NCBI GenBank assembly: GCA_024239075.1
Contig: JANBVI010000079.1
Location: forward strand, 118,962-182,961
Source of the DNA: Fischerella sp. CENA71
Lineage (GTDB): Bacteria > Cyanobacteriota > Cyanobacteriia > Cyanobacteriales > Nostocaceae
Direction: 5' to 3'
Length of the DNA: 64,000 nt
A program made the translations under genes and the position numbers. A model generated the notes under the pieces. It was not told where the DNA came from. It searched no databases and was given only the letters and a program-made list of their open reading frames with translations. Shown piece after piece: positions 27,414-36,137 of this stretch (position 1 is its first letter; each line of letters opens with the position of its first letter).

Positions 27414-28374
27414 ATCTTCTATAAAAATGGGAGAAAGGCTAAAGATTAAAGAAAAAGAAATCATCAATAAAATTGCTCAACTAGAATCTATTTGTGGGCA
27501 AGATGTTGGTAGAGGAATTCAACCTCTAGTGGAAGCAACTAGGGGAGGACTACTCAAAACCGCTCGTTCGATCGCAGAACATCCAAAACCTCACGTAGCA
27601 ATTCTTACAGGTTTTTTTCTTCCTTATGGTAATCCTCCTGCACCCGAAACGGATGGCCCAATTGGCTGTGCATTGTTAGCAGCAGGATTAATGAGAGTGG
27701 GTATATCCGTAAGAATTGTCACTGACTCTCTTTGTTTTCGTACCATCAAAATAGCAGTGCAAGCAGCTGGAGTTACTGCTGAAATTCCCTTTGATATTGT
27801 GCCAGTAGAGGCGACAAAAAATCAGCAAGCGGTTTCTTCACTGCTGAACTTGTGGGAATCTTTAGAAACACCTGTTTCTCATCTTATTTCTATCGAAAGA
27901 CCAGGCCCTAGTTATGATGGTATTGTCCGCAACATGCGAGGACAAGATATCACAGCTTATACAGCACCTCTACACCTTCTATTTGCATCAAAAAACATCA
28001 TTACAGTGGGGATTGGGGATGGTGGAAATGAGTTAGGAATGGGCAATATTCCTAAAGATGTGATTCGTCAACATATTCGGCATGGTGAAAAAATAGCTTG
28101 TATTGTTAATTGTGATTATTTAATAGTTTGTGGTGTGTCTAATTGGGGAGCAACTGGTTTATTAACTGCTTTATCTTTACTTCGTGCTGATTGGAAATTT
28201 GCAATTAATTCTGGGTTAAATTCAGAAACCGAGTTTTATATTTTGGAATCAATTGTTAAGTATGGCCCTGCAATTGACGGTATTAAAGGAGTTCCTAGCC
28301 TTTCTGTTGATAATTTACCTTTTGAATATCATGCCCATATTATGAAAATTGTGACTCAATTAATGAATGATTAG
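27406..28374 (+). CDS. DUF4392 protein (D-glutamate cyclase C-terminal part)
   Basis: 322 residues, matching the DUF4392 half of D-glutamate cyclase. The segments GIQPLVEATRGGLLKTA, VAILTGFFLPYGNPPAPETDGPIGCALLAAGL, IERPGPSYDGIVRNMRG and TVGIGDGGNELGMGNI form a nucleotide- or acid-binding-like fold. The start ATG 27406 overlaps the DUF1445 stop by 8 bp, so the two are translationally coupled; ATG 27427 is an alternative. No signal peptide, so cytosolic. Together the two genes should produce the equivalent of the fused eukaryotic enzyme. Confidence 0.85.
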   Translation: MNESSIKMGERLKIKEKEIINKIAQLESICGQDVGRGIQPLVEATRGGLLKTARSIAEHPKPHVAILTGFFLPYGNPPAPETDGPIGCALLAAGLMRVGISVRIVTDSLCFRTIKIAVQAAGVTAEIPFDIVPVEATKNQQAVSSLLNLWESLETPVSHLISIERPGPSYDGIVRNMRGQDITAYTAPLHLLFASKNIITVGIGDGGNELGMGNIPKDVIRQHIRHGEKIACIVNCDYLIVCGVSNWGATGLLTALSLLRADWKFAINSGLNSETEFYILESIVKYGPAIDGIKGVPSLSVDNLPFEYHAHIMKIVTQLMND

Positions 28375-28380
28375 ACGCGA

Positions 28381-28461
28381 TTATACTCTTACGAGTCATT
28401 TGTCATTGGTCAATGGTAGAGACGCGATTATACTCTTGCGAGCGTCTACGCGTCTCTACAA
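28381..28461. repeat. Palindromic repeat cluster after the DUF4392 gene
   Basis: Two related units: one ends ATTATACTCTTACGAG, the other GTAGAGACGCGATTATACTCTTGCGAGCG with TACGCGTCTCTAC nearby, so parts can pair. A heptamer stretch (GTCATTGGTCAATGG) separates them. Same family as the palindromes at 15078 and 45179. Confidence 0.6.
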
Positions 28462-28503
28462 TAATCATAATTTTTAATTGTTTTGTCCCCAATCCCCATC
28501 ACC

Positions 28504-29364
28504 TTAACTTTTGATTTTTTCCCACTCTGCTAATATCCTTTCTCCTTCGCGACAAAGTATTTCATGAAATTGACCGTTACTAGCTAATAATCCACCCCAT
28601 TGATTAATATCTCCAGTGTTGTATTGTAATGGTCTGCCATCGAAGTGAGTGAACTGACCACCTGCTTCTGTTAAGATTAATTCGGGTGCAGCCATGTCCC
28701 AATCTTTGGGTGCAGATTTGCCAGAAAGAGAAATATAAATATCTGCCTGTTGTTCTACAATAGTTGAAATTTTGCAGCCGACACTACCGACAGCTTTTTG
28801 ATTTTGGCAAGGTAAATTTTGTAGCAAATATTCTAGTCTGTCGTTGCGATGGGAACGACTGACAACTAGGGTTAAATCTTCGATGCGTTCTCGTGATGAT
28901 ACTTTTAAAGGGGTAGTTTGGCGATCGCGATTTTCTACAAATGCTCCGCCTCCTTTAGTCGCATAGTATAATTTTTCTTGCTCTGGAACTACTACCACTG
29001 CTAACATTGGGCGATGTTCCTGCACTAGGGCAAGGTGAATGGCATACTCGCCAGTCTTTTCGATAAAATCTCTTGTACCATCCAAAGGATCAATGATCCA
29101 TGACCATTGAGAATTTGAGTGCTTGGTTTGTTGCTTTTTATAAGTTTCTTCACTAATATAGGCAAAATCTTCATTCCCCAAAGCTGCTTGCAACTTTTCC
29201 AAAATGAAGTGATTGACAGCTAAATCAGCAGCAGTAACAGGATCACTATCTTTATACTGTACGTCTAAATTTTTGTGAGTTCCATGGTAGTAAGTCCGCA
29301 GTATATCTGCTGCATCCCAACCAACAGAACGAGTGAGTTCAAGTATTTGTTTTAAGTCTGGCAT
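28504..29364 (-). CDS. cysQ: 3'(2'),5'-bisphosphate nucleotidase / inositol monophosphatase family
   Basis: 286-residue lithium-sensitive Mg2+ phosphatase. Family motifs: SEE in YISEETYKK, WIIDPLDGTRDFIE (metal-binding DPLDGT), and WDMAAPELILTEAGGQF near the C-terminus (WDxAA). The length and the RDFIE sequence favour CysQ-type, which hydrolyses 3'-phosphoadenosine-5'-phosphate produced in sulfate assimilation, over inositol monophosphatase. Cytosolic. It lies 50 bp downstream of a PfkB sugar kinase gene on the same strand, so the two could be one transcript, though no shared pathway is obvious. Confidence 0.85.
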   Translation of the reverse strand: MPDLKQILELTRSVGWDAADILRTYYHGTHKNLDVQYKDSDPVTAADLAVNHFILEKLQAALGNEDFAYISEETYKKQQTKHSNSQWSWIIDPLDGTRDFIEKTGEYAIHLALVQEHRPMLAVVVVPEQEKLYYATKGGGAFVENRDRQTTPLKVSSRERIEDLTLVVSRSHRNDRLEYLLQNLPCQNQKAVGSVGCKISTIVEQQADIYISLSGKSAPKDWDMAAPELILTEAGGQFTHFDGRPLQYNTGDINQWGGLLASNGQFHEILCREGERILAEWEKIKS

Positions 29365-29414
29365 TAATTTTGTCCTATATTCTTTGGGGGTTTGACATTC
29401 TCCCCTAAACCATA

Positions 29415-30284
29415 TTATTGAAAAGATTCCATCCAGCGACGTGTGCCAAAAAATTGACAGGAAAAAGCAGCTATTTTCGCTGCTGATGCTAGTGCATCAG
29501 GAAAATTTTCTCGCAATAGGTAATGACAAAAAGCACCGTGGAAAATATCTCCAGCCCCCAGTGTATCAACAGCAGCAGTTTTTGGCACGTCTATCAAACC
29601 ACTTACACCTGTTTCCTGTATAAGATACTGAATTGGTTTTTCACCGTGGGTAATGGCGATGTGAGGAATACCAAGTTGAAGCAGATAGTTAAAGACTTCC
29701 TCCTCAGTCTGACAATTGGGAGGATGAAAATTAGCAGAACAAATGGCGTAATCTACAAAAGGTAAAAGTTTGTCAAAACCAGGTTTCCAACTACCACCAT
29801 CTACGACAACAGGAATATTGTTAGCTTTTGCTATTTGAGCTATTTCTATTCCGACTGTCATTTGATGTCCGTCAATGAGGACAATATCAACATTTTGTAA
29901 AATATCTGCTGGGATAGCTTGGCTATTAGCTTGAGTTTTGACAGCATTGATCGAAACTACCGCCCGTTCGCCACTAGCTTGCGTAACAATAATAGAAGAA
30001 ACTGGCGGTGGATTAGTTGTTGTGGAATCAAGATCAGTGATTTCTACTTGATATTTTTGTAAGTCTCCACGAATCAAATGTGTCATCGGGTGACAACCTA
30101 CTATACCCAACACTTTAGATTGATTTCCCAAATAGCTAAAAGCAACAGCAGCATTGGTAGCAGGGCCACCTGCGGCAACAGTATAATCAGCAGCAACTAT
30201 TTTTTGATTATTTTGAGGGGGAGATTGAGCAAGGTAAATTAGATCGAGGGTTATTAAACCTACAAATAAGGCATAATTGGTCAT
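29415..30284 (-). CDS. PfkB-family carbohydrate kinase
   Basis: 289 residues of the ribokinase/PfkB fold. The N-terminal substrate motif is VAAGGPATNAAVAFSYLG and the C-terminal anion-hole motif is DTLGAGDIFHGAFCHYLL, with catalytic Asp in GAGD, so the kinase should be active on a sugar or nucleoside. The specific substrate cannot be read. The start at ATG 30284 lies in a heptamer-like stretch (AAATGACCAATTATG). It is divergent from rsmI, 74 bp away, and upstream of cysQ on the same strand. Confidence 0.82.
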   Translation of the reverse strand: MTNYALFVGLITLDLIYLAQSPPQNNQKIVAADYTVAAGGPATNAAVAFSYLGNQSKVLGIVGCHPMTHLIRGDLQKYQVEITDLDSTTTNPPPVSSIIVTQASGERAVVSINAVKTQANSQAIPADILQNVDIVLIDGHQMTVGIEIAQIAKANNIPVVVDGGSWKPGFDKLLPFVDYAICSANFHPPNCQTEEEVFNYLLQLGIPHIAITHGEKPIQYLIQETGVSGLIDVPKTAAVDTLGAGDIFHGAFCHYLLRENFPDALASAAKIAAFSCQFFGTRRWMESFQ

Positions 30285-30358
30285 TTGTCATTTGTTATTA
30301 GTTGTTTGTTCCAACCAAGCATCAACCATCAACCATCAATCATCAACAAAGTTTTTTC

Positions 30359-31210
30359 ATGCAAACTGATCCAAAACCAGGAATACTCTACATCGTCGCT
30401 ACACCGATTGGCAATTTGGAAGATATGACTTTTCGGGGAGTGCGAATTTTACAAATGGTGGATCTGATTGCGGCTGAAGATACACGCCATACGGGAAAGT
30501 TGCTACAGCATTTTCAAATTAAGACACCACAAATTAGTTACCACGAACATAATCGTAATAGCCGTATTCCAGAATTATTACAGCATTTGGGTGAGGGTAA
30601 AGCGATCGCTTTGGTGACAGATGCGGGTATGCCAAGTATTTCTGATCCTGGGTTTGAATTAGTTAAAGCCTGTATTGACGCTCAAATCTCTGTAGTACCA
30701 ATTCCCGGTGCAAATGCTGCTATTACGGCATTGAGCGCAGCAGGATTACCAACAGATAAGTTTGTGTTTGAAGGATTTTTACCAGCGAAAACTCAAGGGC
30801 GACGAGAGCATTTAGAATTTTTGAAGACAGAACCCCGCACTTTAATTTTCTATGAATCTCCCCATCGGTTACTAGATACTTTACAAGATTTAGCAGATAT
30901 TTTTGGCAGCGATCGCCAAATCGTTTTAGCGCGGGAGTTAACTAAATTGTATGAGGAATTCTGGCGGGGAACCCTAGCCCAGGCCCTTTCTAATTATGAT
31001 GAAAAGGAACCTCAAGGAGAATACACTTTAGTTGTAGCAGGAAACCCAGCCACCGAACTGGTGCTATCGGAAGTAGAATTAAAAGCTGAATTAACAAAAC
31101 TCATTGTACAGGGAATGTCGCGATCGCAAGCTAGCCGAGAGTTAGCAAAAGCAACTTCCCTACCCCGCCGTCAACTTTATCAACTAGCTCTTGCTATAGA
31201 GATTAATTAG
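30359..31210 (+). CDS. rsmI: 16S rRNA (cytidine-1402-2'-O)-methyltransferase
   Basis: 283 residues from ATG 30359. The family's opening is present, GILYIVATPIGNLEDMTFRGVRIL, followed by AAEDTRHTGKLLQHF, VTDAGMPSISDPG (SAM-binding), PIPGANAAITALSAAGL and FEGFLPAKTQGRR, and a long C-terminal helix segment. It methylates the ribose of C1402 in 16S rRNA. The open frame runs on to 30302 through repeat-like sequence (ATCAACCATCAACC), which is not part of the protein. The next gene downstream, rpsU, also concerns the 30S subunit. Confidence 0.92.
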   Translation: MQTDPKPGILYIVATPIGNLEDMTFRGVRILQMVDLIAAEDTRHTGKLLQHFQIKTPQISYHEHNRNSRIPELLQHLGEGKAIALVTDAGMPSISDPGFELVKACIDAQISVVPIPGANAAITALSAAGLPTDKFVFEGFLPAKTQGRREHLEFLKTEPRTLIFYESPHRLLDTLQDLADIFGSDRQIVLARELTKLYEEFWRGTLAQALSNYDEKEPQGEYTLVVAGNPATELVLSEVELKAELTKLIVQGMSRSQASRELAKATSLPRRQLYQLALAIEIN

Positions 31211-31353
31211 GGAACGGGGAAGGGGAAAAAGTCAAAAGTCAAAATTTAAAAATTTCTTAATTATGCCCAATGTCCCATGCCCAATCCCCAATCCCCAATT
31301 CCCAATAGCCATTACAATGGGATAAATATTGATAATGAGAATGAGGACAAAGA

Positions 31354-31533
31354 ATGACCCAGGTGGTTTTAGGAGAGAATGAAGGAATAGAGTCAGCTCT
31401 GCGGCGCTTTAAGCGCCAGGTTTCCAAAGCTGGCATTTTGGCTGATGTAAAATATCATCGGCATTTTGAAACACCTTTAGAAAAACGCAAACGCAAAGCA
31501 GTAGCTGCTAGACGTAAGCGGCGTTTTAAATAA
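31354..31533 (+). CDS. rpsU: 30S ribosomal protein S21
   Basis: 59-residue, very basic small-subunit protein: [20 protein letters not shown], then a Lys/Arg-rich end ([19 protein letters not shown]). The length and the N-terminal VVLGENE plus RRFKR pattern are diagnostic of bS21. Start ATG 31354 is preceded by GAGGACAAAGA. rsmI ends 143 bp upstream on the same strand, with a repeat-like gap of CCAATCCC units. Confidence 0.93.
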   Translation: MTQVVLGENEGIESALRRFKRQVSKAGILADVKYHRHFETPLEKRKRKAVAARRKRRFK

Positions 31534-31624
31534 AAAATCGGCACTGACGTTGCTTGACAAGATTAATGTTAAAACAGCTACAGAGCCTCCGTTATCATTT
31601 TGAAAAAAAATAAGCAAGAAAAAT

Positions 31625-31643
31625 CACCCCTGAAATAGGGGTG
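31625..31643 (+). terminator. Hairpin after rpsU
   Basis: Perfect 7-bp stem CACCCCT/AGGGGTG with loop GAAAT, 92 bp after the rpsU stop. No T-run follows, so it may be an mRNA 3' structure or a weak terminator. The rest of the gap to 31832 shows no gene. Confidence 0.45.
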
Positions 31644-31832
31644 TAAAGTATATAGACTTGCCAAGTTACGGAGCGCGCCGAGTGTCCGATCGCGGTTAGA
31701 TGGAGCAAGCTAATTGCTGCCCATCAACCCAATCATCAAACAAGACAACAAAAGACTGTGTAAGGGCTAGTATTTAGCACAGCCTCATATTTTAAGAACT
31801 CAATTTAAGAAGAAATATTCCCTTATTACCTA

Positions 31833-32486
31833 TTACTTAACATGATCAGGCTCAGGATAGACAAGCCCATTGCTGTTACAACGGTTCATCGCTTTTTCTA
31901 CTCCTTGTTTGAGGCATAATTCTACGCATTCACAGACAAAGTTTAATACCTCAGAAACAAACTTAGTTTCATTTGTGGAAAACTTTCCTAATACATAAGA
32001 CACAGTGTTTTCTTCATCGCCGTTAGTACCATTTTTAGGTCTACCAATACCGATACGTAGGCGAGGAAAATTTTGTGTTCCCAAATGTGCGATCGCACTC
32101 TTCATTCCGTTATGTCCGCCAGCAGAACCAGACAACCGCAGACGAGTTTTCCCAAGAGGTAAATCCATCTCATCATAAATAACTAACACAGACTCAGGCG
32201 GTAACTTGTACCAACTCGTGACAGCTTGTATAGCCTGTCCAGAACGATTCATATAAGTGAGTGGCTTCAGCAAGCGGATTTTGTCTTTTGTTGGTGCGAT
32301 ACCTTCACCGTACTCACCTTGAAACTTGCGATTTTCAGCCAGAGGAATCTGCCAAGAACGGGATAGAACATCTAAAGCGGCAAAACCAATATTATGGCGT
32401 GTTTGATCATACTTTGGCTCTGGATTCCCCAACCCAACAATTAATTGGGGAATCACCAAAGTTGTTTTGGCAGTAGCTTCTGTCAT
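31833..32486 (-). CDS. pth: Peptidyl-tRNA hydrolase
   Basis: 217 residues from ATG 32486. It releases peptidyl groups from stalled peptidyl-tRNA. Landmarks are LIVGLGNPEPKYDQTRHNIGF (catalytic His in RHNIGF), TYMNRSGQAI, VIYDEMDLPLGKTRLRLSGSAGGHNGMKSAI (catalytic Asp in YDEMD, His in GGHNG) and RLRIGIGRPKNG. The frame reaches TTG 32498 but ATG 32486 is preferred. It is 86 bp downstream of tatA on the same strand; the C-terminal tail of ~30 residues after the core is a little longer than in E. coli. Confidence 0.93.
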   Translation of the reverse strand: MTEATAKTTLVIPQLIVGLGNPEPKYDQTRHNIGFAALDVLSRSWQIPLAENRKFQGEYGEGIAPTKDKIRLLKPLTYMNRSGQAIQAVTSWYKLPPESVLVIYDEMDLPLGKTRLRLSGSAGGHNGMKSAIAHLGTQNFPRLRIGIGRPKNGTNGDEENTVSYVLGKFSTNETKFVSEVLNFVCECVELCLKQGVEKAMNRCNSNGLVYPEPDHVK

Positions 32487-32539
32487 TGGGAATATCAAGT
32501 ATGAAGTGTAAAATGAGCAAACAGTAAACAGTTATTAAC

Positions 32540-32567
32540 TGATAACTGATAACTGATAACTGATAAC
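32540..32567 (+). repeat. Tandem heptamer TGATAAC x4
   Basis: Four perfect units between pth and tatA, the same heptamer as at 23324-23365. Confidence 0.9.
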
Positions 32568-32572
32568 TGGCT

Positions 32573-32821
32573 TTACGCTTCTTCCTTTTTAGGCGCTTCT
32601 AATTGCTTTGGTTCGAGTTCAGCAGTAGTTTTGACGGCTGCTTCTATCTGAGCGGCTTCTTTTTGAAACTCATTTTGAAATTCCTTAGAAGCGTCTTGGA
32701 AACCGCGAATCGCTTTTCCCATACTCCGACCAATTTCTGGCAATTTCTTTGGACCAAATATTAACAGCGCCACAACCATAATTACAGCCATTTCCGGTAA
32801 ACCAATACCAAATACGTTCAT
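32573..32821 (-). CDS. tatA: Twin-arginine translocase subunit TatA/E
   Basis: 82-residue component of the twin-arginine translocation channel, which exports folded proteins across thylakoid and plasma membranes. A single N-terminal transmembrane helix (GLPEMAVIMVVALLIFGPKKLPEIGRSMGKAIRGFQ) carries the FGPKKLPE hinge, followed by an amphipathic helix and a Glu/Lys-rich tail, exactly as in TatA. The ATG at 32821 has AGGAG upstream (GTAAGT not used). It is followed by pth on the same strand. Confidence 0.93.
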   Translation of the reverse strand: MNVFGIGLPEMAVIMVVALLIFGPKKLPEIGRSMGKAIRGFQDASKEFQNEFQKEAAQIEAAVKTTAELEPKQLEAPKKEEA

Positions 32822-32886
32822 TTGTGCTTTCTCCTGTAAGTTGAAGAACCCAAAGTCCTACAAATTTAGTTTAAGTGGAGCCAATT

Positions 32887-32934
32887 CAAAATCCAAAATC
32901 CAAAATCTAAAATCCAAAATCTAAAATCCAAAAT
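32887..32934. repeat. Heptamer repeat CAAAATC/TAAAATC
   Basis: Seven units of AAAATC preceded by C or T, just upstream of tatA (on its 5' side). The same type occurs at 60971-61000. Confidence 0.85.
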
Positions 32935-32960
32935 TGTCTGACTCCGTGTAGCGTTGACAA

Positions 32961-32981
32961 AAAAACCCGGACTAACCGGGT
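32961..32981 (-). terminator. Rho-independent terminator of psbH
   Basis: On the minus strand, the stem ACCCGG/CCGGGT with loop TTAGT is followed by TTTTTTT. It lies 42 bp after the psbH stop on the same strand. A clear intrinsic terminator. Confidence 0.8.
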
Positions 32982-33022
32982 ACGGAAGCGTAAAGCTTAT
33001 GTATCAGTTAATAGACAAAGCT

Positions 33023-33211
33023 CTACCAACCGACTCTGACATCTTGGATAATAATTGACTTGTTATAAAGTTGCAGAATAATCAGCAGAAACACGAAAAA
33101 CAGGCCCATAAAAACAGCCATCACAGGAGTAGTACCCCAACCTGGGGCAACTTTACCGTATTCAGAGTTCAAGGGTCTGAGGATATCTCCTAACCGCGTC
33201 CGTTGTGCCAT
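33023..33211 (-). CDS. psbH: Photosystem II reaction centre protein H
   Basis: 62-residue single-TM protein ([34 protein letters not shown] and a helix [14 protein letters not shown]). It sits near CP47 and is needed for stable PSII assembly. The [11 protein letters not shown] segment before the helix is diagnostic. The ATG 33211 follows GGTGAGAT. It is divergent from psbN, 85 bp apart, the standard cyanobacterial and plastid arrangement; a strong terminator closes the gene. Confidence 0.95.
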   Translation of the reverse strand: MAQRTRLGDILRPLNSEYGKVAPGWGTTPVMAVFMGLFFVFLLIILQLYNKSIIIQDVRVGW

Positions 33212-33296
33212 ATCTCACCTTAAGATAGTTGCCAAAGCATTTTTTAATCTTCTGTAATATTCTATAAGAATAGCACTCATAATCCATCCCTAAATT

Positions 33297-33428
33297 ATGG
33301 AACCCGCAACAGTTCTTAGCATTTCCGTTGGTGCAGTTGTGATCGTCATCACAGCTCTATCTATTTACACTGCTTTTGGGCCTCCCTCTAAGCAGTTGAG
33401 CGACCCGTTTGAGGATCATGAAGATTAG
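33297..33428 (+). CDS. psbN: Protein PsbN
   Basis: 43-residue single-TM protein (MEPATVLSISVGAVVIVITA, then AFGPPSKQLSDPFEDHED). PsbN is needed for PSII assembly rather than being a stable subunit. It reads opposite to psbH, the classic arrangement. The C-terminal PSKQLSDPFEDHED is diagnostic. Confidence 0.95.
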   Translation: MEPATVLSISVGAVVIVITALSIYTAFGPPSKQLSDPFEDHED

Positions 33429-33440
33429 ACAGAGAATATA

Positions 33441-33462
33441 GGCTAGGGGTAAAATCCTAGCC
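33441..33462 (+). terminator. Hairpin after psbN
   Basis: Perfect 7-bp stem GGCTAGG/CCTAGCC with 8-base loop GGTAAAAT, 13 bp after the psbN stop. There is no T-run after it, so termination efficiency is doubtful. Confidence 0.5.
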
Positions 33463-33565
33463 GCGATCGCCAACCTCATCCCAAATAAGAATCAATCTAC
33501 CGACTGATCTATAGCATCAGCATTTTATACCATTTGACATACTAAGTACTGAAGAATTATATTTT

Positions 33566-33994
33566 TTATTCTTGCAATTGTTGTGCTAAAAGTTTTTCCA
33601 AAAGATTCAATAAACTATCAACATCCTGACCAATTTGTTGAAAACAATTTGGTGGTGCTGGTTGTGGTTCAAAATGAATCAGCTTGATTTGATCTTTACC
33701 AATACCAACCATCACAACTTCAACTTCTGGTTGATAATGTTCTATAATTCCAAGAACTTCCTGAAGCCTATTTTCAACATTATCATTTAATTTTTCTATC
33801 GCTTCTTTGGGACAATAAACAAAATGCGGTTGAGGTTGCAAATCAATACCGATAGTACCCTGACTGTTACCATTTTCTAACCATAAACCCCAAGCCAGCG
33901 CGCCTAATTCTTGCTGATGTGCTTTCACAAATTGATCTAATTGGCGACGCCATTTATTATCAGGTGATTCTGGTTGGGTAGTAGCGAAGATCAT
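33566..33994 (-). CDS. Conserved cyanobacterial protein, possible carboxysome chaperone CcmS
   Basis: 142 residues from ATG 33994 (MIFATTQPES), the likely start; the frame extends upstream to 34105 through non-conserved sequence. It is soluble, with a helical N-terminus (RRQLDQFVKAHQQELGALAWGLWLENG), strands (TIGIDLQPQPHFVYCPKEAIEKLN) and a helical C-terminus. I know this as a conserved cyanobacterial family, and I think it has been named CcmS, an assembly chaperone that binds CcmK1 in beta-carboxysomes, but this is from memory. The neighbours (psbN, an ABC exporter) give no help. If right, it is the third carboxysome-related locus in the window. Confidence 0.6.
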   Translation of the reverse strand: MIFATTQPESPDNKWRRQLDQFVKAHQQELGALAWGLWLENGNSQGTIGIDLQPQPHFVYCPKEAIEKLNDNVENRLQEVLGIIEHYQPEVEVVMVGIGKDQIKLIHFEPQPAPPNCFQQIGQDVDSLLNLLEKLLAQQLQE

Positions 33995-34099
33995 ATTAAT
34001 TCTGGATTTTGGATTTGGATTTTGAATTCTCAAAAAACATAATCTCACCCACAAGCACAAAAGTGCAAAGTTTTTTGACTTCTTGCAGAAGTCAGAGCA

Positions 34100-34195
34100 A
34101 AGCAAAAAGGGAAGGGAGACAAAGGGGACAAGGGAGACACGGGGAAACGGAGAATATTTTTGATTGATTCACCGCGTCTCCCACTCTCAGTTCTC
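34100..34195. repeat. G-rich/C-rich palindromic repeat, copy 3 (intergenic)
   Basis: GGGAGACAAAGGGGACAAGG, ACACGGGGAAACGGAGAATA, then TTGATTGATTC, then CACCGCGTCTCCCACTCTCA. Same arms and centre as copies 1 and 2, here between the CcmS-like gene and the ABC exporter. It lies on a non-coding stretch. Confidence 0.8.
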
Positions 34196-34215
34196 CCTTG
34201 TCTGTTCCCGATCCC

Positions 34216-36036
34216 CTATCTTAAACCCGACTGCACACGCCAGAGACTTGCATACACTCCGTTTTGTTCTAGCAGTTGTTCATGGGTTCCAGATTCAACA
34301 AACTGTCCATATTCCATAACGTAAATACGATCAGCATTGCGGATAGTAGAGAGACGGTGAGCGATCGCAATCGTTGTTCGATTAACAGTAATTCGTTCTA
34401 GCGATTTTTGAATTGCTGCTTCTGTTTCATTATCTACTGCCGAGGTGGCTTCATCTAATATGAGAATCGGTGGATTTTTTAATACAGCACGAGCGATCGC
34501 AATTCGTTGGCGTTGTCCACCAGATAACTTTTGCCCTCGTTCCCCGACAATTGTCTCATAACCTTGGGGTAATTGCATAATAAAATCGTGCGCTTCTGCG
34601 ATCTTCGCCGCCGTGATAATTTCTTGTTGGGTGGCGTCAAAAGTTCCGTAGGCGATATTTTCGGCGACAGTACCATGAAATAAAAACACATCTTGACTCA
34701 CCAAACCCATACAACGGCGTAAGTCTCGTAATTGCAGATTTTGGATATCAATTCCATCGAGAGTGATTGTTCCAGATTGCACCTCGTAGAAGCGGAGTAA
34801 TAATTTTACGAGAGTACTTTTACCAGAACCAGTCGAACCAACAATGGCGATCGTTTTACCTGCGGGAATGTCTAGCGATAAATTTTTAATTACCGCTTGG
34901 CGATCTTGATAGTTAAAAGTGACATCTTGAAATTTTACTTCCCCACGCACATGTTCAACAGGTAAAGATATATCTCCTGGATGGATTGCGATCGGCGTAT
35001 CTAATAAATTCATGACACGATTTGTAGAAGCCATTGCTCGTTGATATTGGTCAAAAGTATCGCCTAATCTCGTTAAAGGCCACAATAATCGTTGAATCAA
35101 AAATACTAAAACACTATATGTACCGACAGAAATTTTGCCATTAACTGCTGCCAATCCACCATAAAACAGTAATGCGGTAAATCCTCCTAAAATCAACATC
35201 CGAATTAAAGGAATATAAGCAGCAGAAAGTTGAATAGCTTTGGAATTACTACGACGATAAGCTTCACTTTCTAAACCTAAACGGGAGATTTCATAATCTT
35301 CAGCCGTGAAACTTTTAATAGTAGTAATACCAGTTAAATTATTAGCCAAGCGAGAATTTAATAAACCTACCTTTTCTCGCACATCAGCATAGCGGGGTGC
35401 TAATACATTCTGATAAGCAAATGTTCCCCAAAGGATAAAAGGAATAGGTAACATTGCCATCCATGCTACACCTGGAGCCAAAATAAAGAAAGCCCCACCA
35501 ATAATTAATACTGTCACCACTACCTGGATAATGTCATTAGCGCCGACATCCAAAAAGCGTTCAAGTTGGTTGATATCATCACTCAGAATAGACATCAAAC
35601 CACCAGTGCTGCGTTCTTCAAAATATGCTAATTCTAAATCTTGTAAATGCTCATAAGCATCAAGACGCAAATCATGCTGAACATTTTGTGCTAAATTGCG
35701 CCAAAATCTTTCGTAAGCGTACTCCAATACCGATTCTAAAATCCAAATAATCACAGTTAAGGCAGAAAGAATTAAAAATTGTCCAAAGATATCTCTGACT
35801 CCCAACTGTGCAATGATAGAATCTTGCTGCTTGACTACCACATCTACCGCAATACCGATTAACGCTGGTGGTGCTAAGTCAAAAAGTTTATTTAGGATAG
35901 AACAAATAGTAGCCCACCAAATTTGTTTGCGATACTTGTGTCCGTAGTTCAGCAGGCGTTTGAGGGGATGAGCTGAACCCCGGCGTTTTCTATCCACCCG
36001 ACGAGATTTTATTACTGTAGTCACAGCCCTGTGCAA
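34216..36036 (-). CDS. ABC exporter, fused permease and ATPase
   Basis: 606-residue half-transporter of the MsbA/ABCB type. Six transmembrane segments lie in residues ~35-320 ([29 protein letters not shown] and so on). The nucleotide-binding domain has Walker [12 protein letters not shown]-loop VSQDVFLF, signature [14 protein letters not shown], Walker [13 protein letters not shown] and H-loop AHRLSTI, all complete. It should work as a homodimer exporting lipid, peptide or drug; substrate unknown. No C39 peptidase domain, so it is not HetC-like. The start is unclear: TTG 36036 or GTG 36024, neither with a strong Shine-Dalgarno. Confidence 0.88.
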   Translation of the reverse strand: MHRAVTTVIKSRRVDRKRRGSAHPLKRLLNYGHKYRKQIWWATICSILNKLFDLAPPALIGIAVDVVVKQQDSIIAQLGVRDIFGQFLILSALTVIIWILESVLEYAYERFWRNLAQNVQHDLRLDAYEHLQDLELAYFEERSTGGLMSILSDDINQLERFLDVGANDIIQVVVTVLIIGGAFFILAPGVAWMAMLPIPFILWGTFAYQNVLAPRYADVREKVGLLNSRLANNLTGITTIKSFTAEDYEISRLGLESEAYRRSNSKAIQLSAAYIPLIRMLILGGFTALLFYGGLAAVNGKISVGTYSVLVFLIQRLLWPLTRLGDTFDQYQRAMASTNRVMNLLDTPIAIHPGDISLPVEHVRGEVKFQDVTFNYQDRQAVIKNLSLDIPAGKTIAIVGSTGSGKSTLVKLLLRFYEVQSGTITLDGIDIQNLQLRDLRRCMGLVSQDVFLFHGTVAENIAYGTFDATQQEIITAAKIAEAHDFIMQLPQGYETIVGERGQKLSGGQRQRIAIARAVLKNPPILILDEATSAVDNETEAAIQKSLERITVNRTTIAIAHRLSTIRNADRIYVMEYGQFVESGTHEQLLEQNGVYASLWRVQSGLR

Positions 36037-36137
36037 TTGTGTAAGGAAACCGATACTACCACGTTTGCCAGGATGGCGGCGTCAGCATTCAGCTGTAAAA
36101 ACATAACTATAGATACAACACACAAAGGAGATGAAAT

